A stretch of 16,769 nucleotides of DNA from Halanaerobiaceae bacterium (GTDB taxonomy: Bacteria; Bacillota; Halanaerobiia; Halanaerobiales; DTU029), in the NCBI GenBank assembly GCA_012521855.1, contig JAAYLO010000255.1, positions 1-16,769 on the forward strand, in the 5' to 3' direction. The notes under the pieces were generated by a model. That model was given only the letters and a program-made list of their open reading frames with translations, did no database searches and was not told where the DNA came from. Each line of letters opens with the position of its first letter. Positions within the stretch are counted from its first letter, which is position 1. The position numbers were made by a program, and so were the translations under genes. Shown here in pieces: positions 1-5,641 of the stretch.

Positions 1-42
1 CATTTATACATCACTGTAAGCAATTCTATAATAATTAATTAA

Positions 43-79
43 GGAAAAGAAAAGATGAGACAATCAATCAGTCTCATCT
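43..79 (-). terminator. Rho-independent terminator of the MazE-tail-like small gene
   Basis: Reading leftward, a perfect 9-bp stem (AGATGAGAC with GTCTCATCT; plus-strand arms 53-61 and 71-79) encloses a 9-base loop and is followed by a T-rich tract (plus strand 43-52 is mostly A). The stop codon of the small gene lies in the loop (64-66). The position just after that gene, and the lack of any ORF between here and base 1, suggest that the transcript ends here. The stem has moderate GC content, so efficiency is uncertain. Confidence 0.75.
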
Positions 80-219
80 GGAGATGTCATTCCTTCCTCA
101 GCTATCTCTAGATTTAGTTTAGCCATTTTTTTATACCCTTCAATCATAGCTTCAGCTATTTTCTCTTTTTCCTCTTTACTGAGACTCTTTCTGGAGCGTT
201 TTTTTATATCTCCTGCCAT
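64..219 (-). CDS. 51-aa orphan protein resembling the C-terminal tail of MazE/EndoAI antitoxin
   Basis: This small gene has an ATG at 217-219 preceded by a good ribosome site (AGAGGTGA), and encodes a very charged, probably helical protein. The N-terminal third is basic (KKRSRKSLSKEEKEK). The stretch GYKKMAKLNLEIAEEG (about residues 28-43) matches my recollection of the C-terminal segment of Bacillus EndoAI/MazE antitoxins, where a GYxEMAKINLxIxxE stretch binds the MazF toxin. The ribbon-helix-helix DNA-binding half that should precede it is absent: an in-frame stop lies only seven codons upstream of the ATG (241-243). No mazF follows before the terminator. The neighbourhood agrees with the idea, since antitoxin genes often lie beside alr in Firmicutes. 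Own promoter, ribosome site and terminator argue that it is expressed rather than debris. The link to MazE comes from remembered motifs, not a search; a stand-alone helical peptide of other function is possible. Confidence 0.65.
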   Translation of the reverse strand: MAGDIKKRSRKSLSKEEKEKIAEAMIEGYKKMAKLNLEIAEEGMTSPDETD

Positions 220-263
220 ATTCTCACCTCTTAAATATGACTAATATAAGGACCTGCTATTTA

Positions 264-292
264 AGTATACAACAAGTCCAATATACTGTCAA
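264..292 (-). promoter_or_regulatory. Strong sigma-A-type promoter for the 51-aa gene
   Basis: On the minus strand there is a perfect -35 box TTGACA (287-292), a 17-base spacer, and a -10 box TATACT (264-269, one mismatch to TATAAT). The predicted start is near 257, giving a leader of about 38 bases before the ATG at 219. It is one of the two best vegetative promoters in the window and lies between dcd and the small gene, so the latter need not depend on the acpS operon. Confidence 0.8.
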
Positions 293-335
293 TCAAGGGA
301 GATGAGTATTATCCGGTAACTTATCCCAGCATGAT

Positions 336-872
336 TTACTGGTTTTCTATATCTTTATAAATCCTGCTTCCTACAGCATTCTTCTGGTTCAAGTATTTTC
401 CATGATAGGGATTAAGCGCTTCCTGATCCAGTCTGGCCAGAACCAGCTGGCAAATCCTGCGGCCTGCTGTAAGTTTTATGGGCAGGCAGTTGGCATTATA
501 CAATTCCAGGGTAATCTGGCCTTTAAAGCCCGGATCAACCCAGCCGGCATTCTGTATAAACAATCCCATCCTCCCGATAGAGCTTCTACCCTCAACAAAA
601 GCAGTAATATCAGCGGGAAGTTCGATATGTTCCATTGTTGTTGCCAGCAGAAAGGAATGGGGAGGGATAACAATTTCTTCAGAATCATAACTTATATATT
701 TAATTTCTGAATCCAGTGTCATTATTTCAGTCATGTTTTCATCTAATTTCAGGAAGTTTGTACCCAGCCTCAGATCTACTGACGCAGGTTGAATCTGATA
801 CTCCATTAGAGGACTTATCTTCAAAATACCCTCCTCGATTAAACTAGTGATTGTTCCATCTGATAAAATCAT
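336..872 (-). CDS. dcd: dCTP deaminase, possibly bifunctional dCTP deaminase/dUTPase
   Basis: The 178-residue product belongs to the trimeric dCTP deaminase/dUTPase superfamily, which converts dCTP to dUTP (or, in bifunctional forms, directly to dUMP) for thymidylate synthesis in the cytoplasm. Visible motifs are [10 protein letters not shown] (R96-S97-S98), [11 protein letters not shown] with D113, the catalytic-region TLELYN with E123, and a C-terminal lid KNAVGSRIY. The AGW-D-PGF version is closer to bifunctional enzymes than to the E. coli deaminase, which has AHRIDPGW; this substrate call is an inference. The ATG follows AAGGAGG, which lies inside the end of ptsH; the ptsH stop is two bases upstream, so translation is probably coupled. 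It is the last gene of the acpS-nnr-alr-ptsH-dcd operon. No convincing terminator was seen directly after it. Confidence 0.93.
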   Translation of the reverse strand: MILSDGTITSLIEEGILKISPLMEYQIQPASVDLRLGTNFLKLDENMTEIMTLDSEIKYISYDSEEIVIPPHSFLLATTMEHIELPADITAFVEGRSSIGRMGLFIQNAGWVDPGFKGQITLELYNANCLPIKLTAGRRICQLVLARLDQEALNPYHGKYLNQKNAVGSRIYKDIENQ

Positions 873-874
873 TA

Positions 875-1147
875 TTATTCCTCCTTTTCACCAAAACGGC
901 CTTCAATAAGCTGCAACATTTTTTCCATAGCCTCTTTTTCATCACTGCCGGAAATTCTCAATATAGCCCTGTCTCCTTTGCCGATACCCAATGATAAAAC
1001 ACCGATGATACTCTTGGCATTAACATTAATTCCATCATAGATCAATTCTATTTCTGATTCAAATCGATCTGCCATCTCAACAAAAACAGCAGCAGGCCGG
1101 GCATGCAGACCAGTTTTATTCATAATAATAATTTCTTTCTCGATCAT
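875..1147 (-). CDS. ptsH: Phosphocarrier protein HPr
   Basis: The 90-residue HPr carries phosphate from enzyme I to sugar-specific EIIA domains of the phosphotransferase system. The active-site motif TGLHARPA puts the phosphorylated histidine at the canonical position 15, and [12 protein letters not shown] puts serine at position 46, the target of HPr kinase in Firmicutes. Both sites are intact, so it is a true HPr and not a Crh-type regulator, which lacks His15. The C-terminus is slightly extended and acidic (ends FGEKEE). The start ATG overlaps the alr stop by four bases (ATGA) and its end contains the dcd ribosome site. It is embedded in a cell-wall/nucleotide operon instead of beside ptsI, which lies about 10 kb away in this window. 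Confidence 0.93.
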   Translation of the reverse strand: MIEKEIIIMNKTGLHARPAAVFVEMADRFESEIELIYDGINVNAKSIIGVLSLGIGKGDRAILRISGSDEKEAMEKMLQLIEGRFGEKEE

Positions 1148-2289
1148 AATCCATTTTCCCCCCTACTACTTGAAATATACCTCCTCGGCACTCTCTTTGA
1201 GATATTGCACAAAACCTCATAATTTATGGTTCCGATCATATCTGCTATCTCTGTAGCAGTAATTGTTTCATTTCCCTGGCTTCCAATCAGAACCACTTCA
1301 TCTCCCAGCTCTACACCGGGGATATCTGTCACATCAACCATAAACTGATCCATGCAGATCCTTCCCCTGACAGGTGCCTTCCGGCCTTTGATCAGTACAT
1401 AAGCTTTATTTGAAAGCAATCTGGAATAACCGTCAGCATATCCAAGAGGTATCGTAGCGATCCTGCTTTTTCTCTCAGTAATAAATGTAATCCCGTAACT
1501 GATTCCTGCCCCGGGAGGAAGTTCCTTCAAAAAATCAATTCTTGCCTTCCAGCTCAAAACAGGTTTCAGATCTATCAGTCTTACCTCTGAAGAAGGGGGG
1601 AGGCCGTAAAGGGCTATTCCCGGTCTTACCATATTAAGCTGGAATTCCTGTAGATCGATTACTGTTGCACTGTTTCCAGCGTGTTTTAAAGGTATCTCTA
1701 TACCTTCCTCCTCCAGTTTCCGTAAAACATAATTAAACCTCTCCCATTGATAATAGGTATATTCTTTATCTTCCTCATCAGCAGAAGCAAAATGGGTCAT
1801 CAGCCCCTCAAGCTCTATATTTTTTAAATTCATTGCATGTTTTATAAAATCAACTGCCTCTTCCGTATTAAGACCGATGCGCCCCATTCCCGTATCGAGT
1901 TTTATATGGACCTTTTTCCTGACTTTCCTTCCTGCTGCCATTCTGTTCAGGGCTTCCAGTGTCTCTTTTTTCGCTACAGTAGGGATTAAATCATATTCCA
2001 TCACCAGTTCATACTGCTCAGGCATGAGCTCTCCCAGAACATGGATTGGAATCCTGAAACCGGCTTCACGCAGCTGGACACCTTCTTCAGGTATAGCCAC
2101 ACCCAGTCTGTCAACCCCCTCTTCAATGAGGGTCTTTGCCACTGCTTCAGCACCATGACCATATGCATCTGCCTTCACAACGGCCATTACCATTGTCTCA
2201 CTGGAAAGCTCTTTCTTTATTTGACGCAGATTAAACTTAAGATTATCCAGATTAATCTCAACCCATACAGGGCGGGTAATATTATTCAT
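1144..2289 (-). CDS. alr: Alanine racemase
   Basis: This PLP enzyme of 381 residues interconverts L- and D-alanine, supplying D-Ala for peptidoglycan. The PLP lysine lies in VVKADAYGHGA (K39), and the second catalytic base is Y265 in GAGISYGITF, the same numbers as in the Geobacillus enzyme. HAGNSAT, NMVRPGIALYG and GRICMDQFMVDVT are further family landmarks. Length is normal for the family. It starts at an ATG preceded by a modest ribosome site (AGGGATG), six bases after the nnr stop, and overlaps ptsH by four bases. Order acpS-nnr-alr is a common Firmicute arrangement. Confidence 0.96.
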   Translation of the reverse strand: MNNITRPVWVEINLDNLKFNLRQIKKELSSETMVMAVVKADAYGHGAEAVAKTLIEEGVDRLGVAIPEEGVQLREAGFRIPIHVLGELMPEQYELVMEYDLIPTVAKKETLEALNRMAAGRKVRKKVHIKLDTGMGRIGLNTEEAVDFIKHAMNLKNIELEGLMTHFASADEEDKEYTYYQWERFNYVLRKLEEEGIEIPLKHAGNSATVIDLQEFQLNMVRPGIALYGLPPSSEVRLIDLKPVLSWKARIDFLKELPPGAGISYGITFITERKSRIATIPLGYADGYSRLLSNKAYVLIKGRKAPVRGRICMDQFMVDVTDIPGVELGDEVVLIGSQGNETITATEIADMIGTINYEVLCNISKRVPRRYISSSRGENGL

Positions 2290-2295
2290 TGAGTA

Positions 2296-3900
2296 TCATC
2301 CCTGACCAAGGTATTTTATTGCTGTACTGATATGTGAAATAATATCTCCTGCAGTCATACTATATGAAGTCAACTCATCAAGAGCCAGATCACCGGCTAA
2401 TCCGTGAAGATAGGGAGCCAGTACAGCTGCTTCTCCAGTCTTCATTCCACCGGCCAGCAATCCAGCCATCATACCTGTAAGAACATCACCGCTGCCTGCT
2501 GTAGCCATGCCCTCATTACCTGTAGGGTTTATATATACTTTTCCATCAGGGAAAGCAATCACTGTTGCAGCCCCCTTAAGAACCAGAAACAGCTCATACT
2601 GAAGGGCAAAACTACGTGCAGTATTTATCCTGTCAGCCTGTATTTCTTTTGTGTTTTTCCCCGTTAATCTGGCCATCTCGCCGGGATGTGGTGTCAGGAC
2701 AAGAGGGGCCTTCCTCTTTTTCAGCAAATCAAGATCATTTATGGAATTAATACCATCTGCATCAATGACCAGAGGGCCCTGATATTCCTCCAGCAATCTG
2801 TTTACCAGCAAAGTACTTCTTGCTGAGTACCCGAGACCTGGCCCCACTGCAATTACTGTAGAATTATCCATCAATTCTTCCACTATTCTCTGGTCTTCAA
2901 CAGAAAAAGAATCCTCTTTTGACTTCAGAGACATTGTCATAAGTTCTGCTGAATAAGCAGCCACTATGGACTGAATATCTTCCGGAACAAGCACCCTGAC
3001 CAGACCGGCACCTGTTTTCAGGGCTGCAAGACCAGCCAGAGAAGGTGCACCGGACATACCGGACTTGCCCCCCACAATACCCACACTTCCGTAACTGCCT
3101 TTATGAGAATCCCTCAGCCGTGGCGGCAATAAAGCCAGGGCTTCATCATCATCAAGGACAAAATGAGCAGGATTCTGCTCCAGGGCAAATTCCTCAGGAA
3201 CACCCAGATCTACAACTTCTATCTCACCACAATACTCACGTCCCGGAAAAACAAGGAGGCCGATCTTGGGATAGGCCATTGTTATTGTATAATCAGCATA
3301 AACTGCATTACCCAGAACCTCCCCCGTCTCTCCGTCAATGCCTGACGGTATATCAACAGAGAGTACTGTACCTGCAAAGTTGTTTATAGATTTTATTATT
3401 CCCCTGTAGGGCTCTTTTACACTACCCTTAATACCGGTACCAAATAACGCATCAATAAGTATATCAGCCCCGGAAATATAATTCTCTATTCTCTCAAAAT
3501 TCCCTTTACTATCTACTGTCAAATTTACTATATCCATTTCCCTCAGGCGGCATATTTTATAATTTACCAGGGAACTTCCTTTAAGTTCATCTTCAGGGGA
3601 AATCATCAATATCTTTACATCATATCCCCACATATCAAGATAACGGGCTGCTGTCAGGCCATCCCCGCCGTTATTTCCTTTCCCCGCTATTACAACTGTT
3701 TTACCTCTACCATTCCTATTCATCGGGCTCATTTCCTGTGCATGGTCATGTTCAGAATCCTCATTATATCCTTCCAGTATCAGCCTGGCCTTTTCTGCAA
3801 CACCCCTTCCGGCTATTTCCATCAATATGAGTTCTGGAATACCCGCCTGGACAGCCCTCACATCAACTCTTCTCATTTCTTCAGGAGCAAGAACAATCAC
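2296..3900 (-). CDS. nnr: Bifunctional NAD(P)H-hydrate epimerase / ADP-dependent NAD(P)HX dehydratase
   Basis: This repair enzyme restores damaged NADH and NADPH hydrates. Residues 1 to about 240 form the YjeF-type epimerase domain, with the nucleotide-binding motif AGKGNNGGDG (73-81) and DALFGTG, and SVDIPSGIDG further on. Residues about 250-530 form the ribokinase-like dehydratase, with IVGGKSGMSGAP, VGPGLG, LTPHPGEM (402-409) and the catalytic loop TAGSGD (467-472). Total length of 534 fits the bacterial two-domain fusion. A hydrophilic, His/Asp-rich insertion sits at about 44-66. The start is GTG: GGGGAGG lies eight bases upstream, and the acpS stop TAG directly abuts this GTG. Second gene of the acpS operon. 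Confidence 0.95.
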   Translation of the reverse strand: MIVLAPEEMRRVDVRAVQAGIPELILMEIAGRGVAEKARLILEGYNEDSEHDHAQEMSPMNRNGRGKTVVIAGKGNNGGDGLTAARYLDMWGYDVKILMISPEDELKGSSLVNYKICRLREMDIVNLTVDSKGNFERIENYISGADILIDALFGTGIKGSVKEPYRGIIKSINNFAGTVLSVDIPSGIDGETGEVLGNAVYADYTITMAYPKIGLLVFPGREYCGEIEVVDLGVPEEFALEQNPAHFVLDDDEALALLPPRLRDSHKGSYGSVGIVGGKSGMSGAPSLAGLAALKTGAGLVRVLVPEDIQSIVAAYSAELMTMSLKSKEDSFSVEDQRIVEELMDNSTVIAVGPGLGYSARSTLLVNRLLEEYQGPLVIDADGINSINDLDLLKKRKAPLVLTPHPGEMARLTGKNTKEIQADRINTARSFALQYELFLVLKGAATVIAFPDGKVYINPTGNEGMATAGSGDVLTGMMAGLLAGGMKTGEAAVLAPYLHGLAGDLALDELTSYSMTAGDIISHISTAIKYLGQG

Positions 3901-4275
3901 CTAATCATCCTCCCCTATTACCTGGGCAATAGCCAGTTCTTTTTCGTGAGATATACTCAAGTGCAGTCTCTTTATCCCCAACCTGTCAGCTGCCTTCCTG
4001 GCCTGGCCGGACAAAACCAATTCCGGCTTGCCATTGCCGGCTTTCAAAACTTCAATATCTTTCCAGCCAATCCCTTCAGCCCCAGCCAGCATTTTCACAA
4101 CTGCTTCTTTTGCTGCAAATCTTGCTGCATAATGCTGGTACCGGGCGGCTTTGCTTTCACAGTATTCAATCTCCCGGAGAGTAAATACCTTTTCCAAAAA
4201 CGCCTGGCCCCTTTTATTGATTAGCTCTTCGATCCTCTTTATATCAACAAGATCAACACCCAGACCCTTAATCAA
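3901..4275 (-). CDS. acpS: Holo-[acyl-carrier-protein] synthase
   Basis: This enzyme moves 4'-phosphopantetheine from CoA to apo-ACP, activating ACP for fatty-acid synthesis. The N-terminal GLGVDLVDIKRIEEL carries the magnesium-binding aspartate; ARFAAKEAVVKML holds the second conserved acidic/lysine motif; LHLSISHEKELAIAQV is the C-terminal signature. I chose the TTG at 4273-4275, giving 124 residues beginning MIKGLGVDL, because the ribosome site AAAGGA ends nine bases upstream of it. The upstream ATG (4282-4284) directly touches that site, which is too close to work. First gene of the leftward operon; its stop touches the nnr GTG. Confidence 0.93.
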   Translation of the reverse strand: MIKGLGVDLVDIKRIEELINKRGQAFLEKVFTLREIEYCESKAARYQHYAARFAAKEAVVKMLAGAEGIGWKDIEVLKAGNGKPELVLSGQARKAADRLGIKRLHLSISHEKELAIAQVIGEDD

Positions 4276-4308
4276 GACAATCATTCCTTTTACTGTTCAC
4301 TCGTATTA

Positions 4309-4338
4309 ATTATACTTTATTATTTACTGAAATGCAAA
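4309..4338 (-). promoter_or_regulatory. Probable promoter of the acpS-nnr-alr-ptsH-dcd operon
   Basis: A perfect -10 box TATAAT (4309-4314, minus strand) has a weak -35 box TTTGCA (4333-4338) at 18 bases. The predicted start is near 4302, about 25 bases before the TTG start of acpS. The -35 box contains TGCAAA on the plus strand, the same hexamer that begins the Xre operators nearby, so cross-control is possible but unproven. Confidence 0.55.
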
Positions 4339-4357
4339 AATTCCAATAAAATATTTA

Positions 4358-4421
4358 TGCAAAGTATACTTGACTTTTTCTGCAAAGTATACTATACTAA
4401 AAATGTAAAGTTAACTTTGCA
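4358..4421 (+). promoter_or_regulatory. Three phased operator-like repeats over the xre promoter
   Basis: Three related 18-bp sites begin at 4358, 4381 and 4404, exactly 23 bp apart. The first two share TGCAAAGTATACT; the third, TGTAAAGTTAACTTTGCA, is palindromic at 8 of 9 positions and contains a perfect 12-bp palindrome (4407-4418). A consensus TGCAAAGTWWACTTTGCA explains all three, with the right halves of sites 1 and 2 degenerate. They cover the upstream edge of the -35, the spacer and -10, and the initial transcribed region. The likely ligand is the Xre protein encoded just downstream; that assignment is inferred. Confidence 0.7.
4370..4398 (+). promoter_or_regulatory. Promoter of the xre-membrane protein unit
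   Basis: The -35 box TTGACT (4370-4375), a 17-base spacer and the -10 box TATACT (4393-4398) make a strong sigma-A-type promoter. The predicted start is near 4405, about 33 bases before the TTG start of the regulator. The three repeated sites overlap it, so a bound protein would block RNA polymerase. Confidence 0.8.
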
Positions 4422-4437
4422 GAAATGTGGTGATATT

Positions 4438-4674
4438 TTGAAAACAAGGATAAAAGAATTACGGAAAAAACACAGATTATCACAGGAAGAACTTGCCCGG
4501 GCGGTAGGAGTAACAAGACAGACCATTACCTCACTGGAATGTGAGAAATACACAGCATCTTTAATCCTTGCCTACAAAATTTCCAGATTCTTTGGGTTGA
4601 GTATTGAAGAGGTATTTGATTTTTCTGAAGTGGAGGAGGTTTATGATGGAAAAATATCAAAAGAAGGTACATAA
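4438..4674 (+). CDS. Xre-family helix-turn-helix transcriptional regulator
   Basis: This is a 78-residue single-domain Cro/CI-type DNA-binding protein. IKELRKKHRLSQEELARAVGVTRQTITSLECEKYTASL is the helix-turn-helix, followed by LAYKISRFFGLSIEEVFDF, giving the small YgzD-like layout common in Firmicutes. The reading frame is open back to an ATG at 4357, but the real start is most likely TTG 4438-4440: GGTGAT precedes it at good spacing, the protein then begins at the usual MKTRIKELR, and the longer form would lie over the promoter and operators. The end overlaps the next gene by 32 bases, so the two are translated together. Likely role: autorepressor of its own two-gene unit through the three phased sites. 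The inducing signal is unknown. Confidence 0.88.
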   Translation: MKTRIKELRKKHRLSQEELARAVGVTRQTITSLECEKYTASLILAYKISRFFGLSIEEVFDFSEVEEVYDGKISKEGT

Positions 4675-5086
4675 GAGGTCCATATGTTTATTAGTAAGTA
4701 CTATATTGCTGGCACTAACATATTTAGCCCTGCTATTTTTTAAAGACAGCTTACCAGTACTGCCTGATTTCAACAAAGGGTTTCAGTTGGGTATATTTTT
4801 AACCCTTGAAATCATCCAGATATATTCCCTGATACAACACCTGAAAGCTCTCAGAGATAAGGATGCACTAAGAAAGATGTATATAAATGAAAACGATGAG
4901 CGCAATATTTTAATAATGCAAAAATCAGGTAATTGGGGATTGCTGATCTGTTTACTGGGTTTAGGTTTTGCAACAATTATCGCCAGTTTTTTTAATCAGA
5001 TTGTCTTTTTCACCCTGCTAGGAGCCCTGTTTTTCATCTCTCTCGTGAGAGGAGTTTTAAAAATATATTATCATCACAAATATTAG
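4643..5086 (+). CDS. Four-helix membrane protein paired with the Xre regulator
   Basis: This 147-residue integral membrane protein has hydrophobic segments at about 13-33, 45-65, 97-115 and 118-137 and a basic N-terminus and C-terminus. Between helices 2 and 3 is a charged segment with NENDERNILIMQKSG, reminiscent of the (E/D)ERN/DERT motif in small membrane proteins encoded beside YgzD-like regulators (DUF2178/DUF6442-like); this family link is tentative. Two adjacent ATGs (4643 and 4646) follow GGAGGAGG, and either could be used. It starts inside the regulator gene. Function is unknown; such pairs are often thought to sense membrane or peptide stress, but nothing here proves that. Confidence 0.8.
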   Translation: MMEKYQKKVHKRSICLLVSTILLALTYLALLFFKDSLPVLPDFNKGFQLGIFLTLEIIQIYSLIQHLKALRDKDALRKMYINENDERNILIMQKSGNWGLLICLLGLGFATIIASFFNQIVFFTLLGALFFISLVRGVLKIYYHHKY

Positions 5087-5139
5087 GCTTGAATCCATTT
5101 AAAAAGTCATGTAGGCAGGGGCCGTTTAAGCATCATTTT

Positions 5140-5174
5140 AGGGGTTGCCTCCAGATGAGATAACCCCTTTTTTT
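5140..5174 (+). terminator. Terminator of the xre-membrane protein unit
   Basis: A 7-bp stem AGGGGTT/AACCCCT (5140-5146 and 5162-5168) with a 15-base loop is followed by a run of T. The orientation fits the plus-strand unit. In the other direction the hairpin is followed by TAAAATG, so it would stop the leftward FMN-binding gene only weakly; that gene converges on it from the right. Confidence 0.8.
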
Positions 5175-5205
5175 ATCTTTAAATACCCACTGTCCTGTTC
5201 CATAT

Positions 5206-5601
5206 CTACCTGTTTTTAAAGGCATTTTCTATAGCCTTTAATATCACCTTACTGCTTGAAGTAGCTCCAGATATCATATCTACCTGTAGTGACTGCTCTT
5301 CTACCACTCTATCTGGAATCACCTCAGCTGCCCCGCCTCTGCCATGATGGTGGGATAATAGTATTATATCTATAATTTCATGATTTTTTACAAGCACCTT
5401 TACTTCGGCACTAACCAATTTTACTTCATAACTGCCGGTATACTCTCCATCCGGAATCTCAGATAAATCAATATCAAAAATCTCAATCTCAGATACCTGT
5501 TTCCGGTATGTTTCCAGCTCCTGGTAAAATCTTAATCCCAAAATACTCCCTGCTATTGTAAGAATAAATAATACTATCAGGATATATCTTTTGTTTTTCA
5601 T
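5206..5601 (-). CDS. Membrane-anchored FMN-binding domain protein
   Basis: The 131-residue protein has one N-terminal membrane helix (residues 6-24) and an extracytoplasmic FMN_bind domain (about 48-128). Family landmarks are DGEYTGSYEV, the HHHGRGG segment, PDRVVEEQS and VDMISGATSSSKVI. The last is the flavinylation site where ApbE attaches FMN to Thr/Ser in related proteins; the acceptor position here would be Ser116, because the usual second threonine is serine. Start: ATG 5599-5601 with AAGGCGGT upstream. The frame is open further upstream, but that part lies over the 3' end of the preceding gene and is not coding. It follows the NlpC/P60-like gene by 40 bases. Likely a small extracytoplasmic redox carrier; partner unknown, and no apbE is seen here. 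Confidence 0.88.
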   Translation of the reverse strand: MKNKRYILIVLFILTIAGSILGLRFYQELETYRKQVSEIEIFDIDLSEIPDGEYTGSYEVKLVSAEVKVLVKNHEIIDIILLSHHHGRGGAAEVIPDRVVEEQSLQVDMISGATSSSKVILKAIENAFKNR

Positions 5602-5641
5602 TAAATATAACCGCCTTTGCCATATATTATTCCCGGGTCCT

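Noticed and set aside
1..63. A mazF or other gene starting at the left edge
   Set aside because: ATGs at 9-11 and 1-3 on the minus strand have no ribosome site, and a terminator precedes them; too little sequence remains to judge.
3742..4224. 160-codon plus-strand open frame
   Set aside because: Antisense to the nnr-acpS junction; both genes carry clear catalytic motifs on the other strand.
4357..4437. 27-residue N-terminal extension of the Xre regulator
   Set aside because: The frame runs through the promoter and operators, so it cannot be transcribed from that promoter; TTG 4438 has a ribosome site.
5113..5150. Alternative hairpin AGGCA/TGCCT that might act as an antiterminator for the 5140-5174 terminator
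   Set aside because: Only five base pairs with a 28-base loop, and it is located after the last gene, where attenuation would serve no clear purpose.
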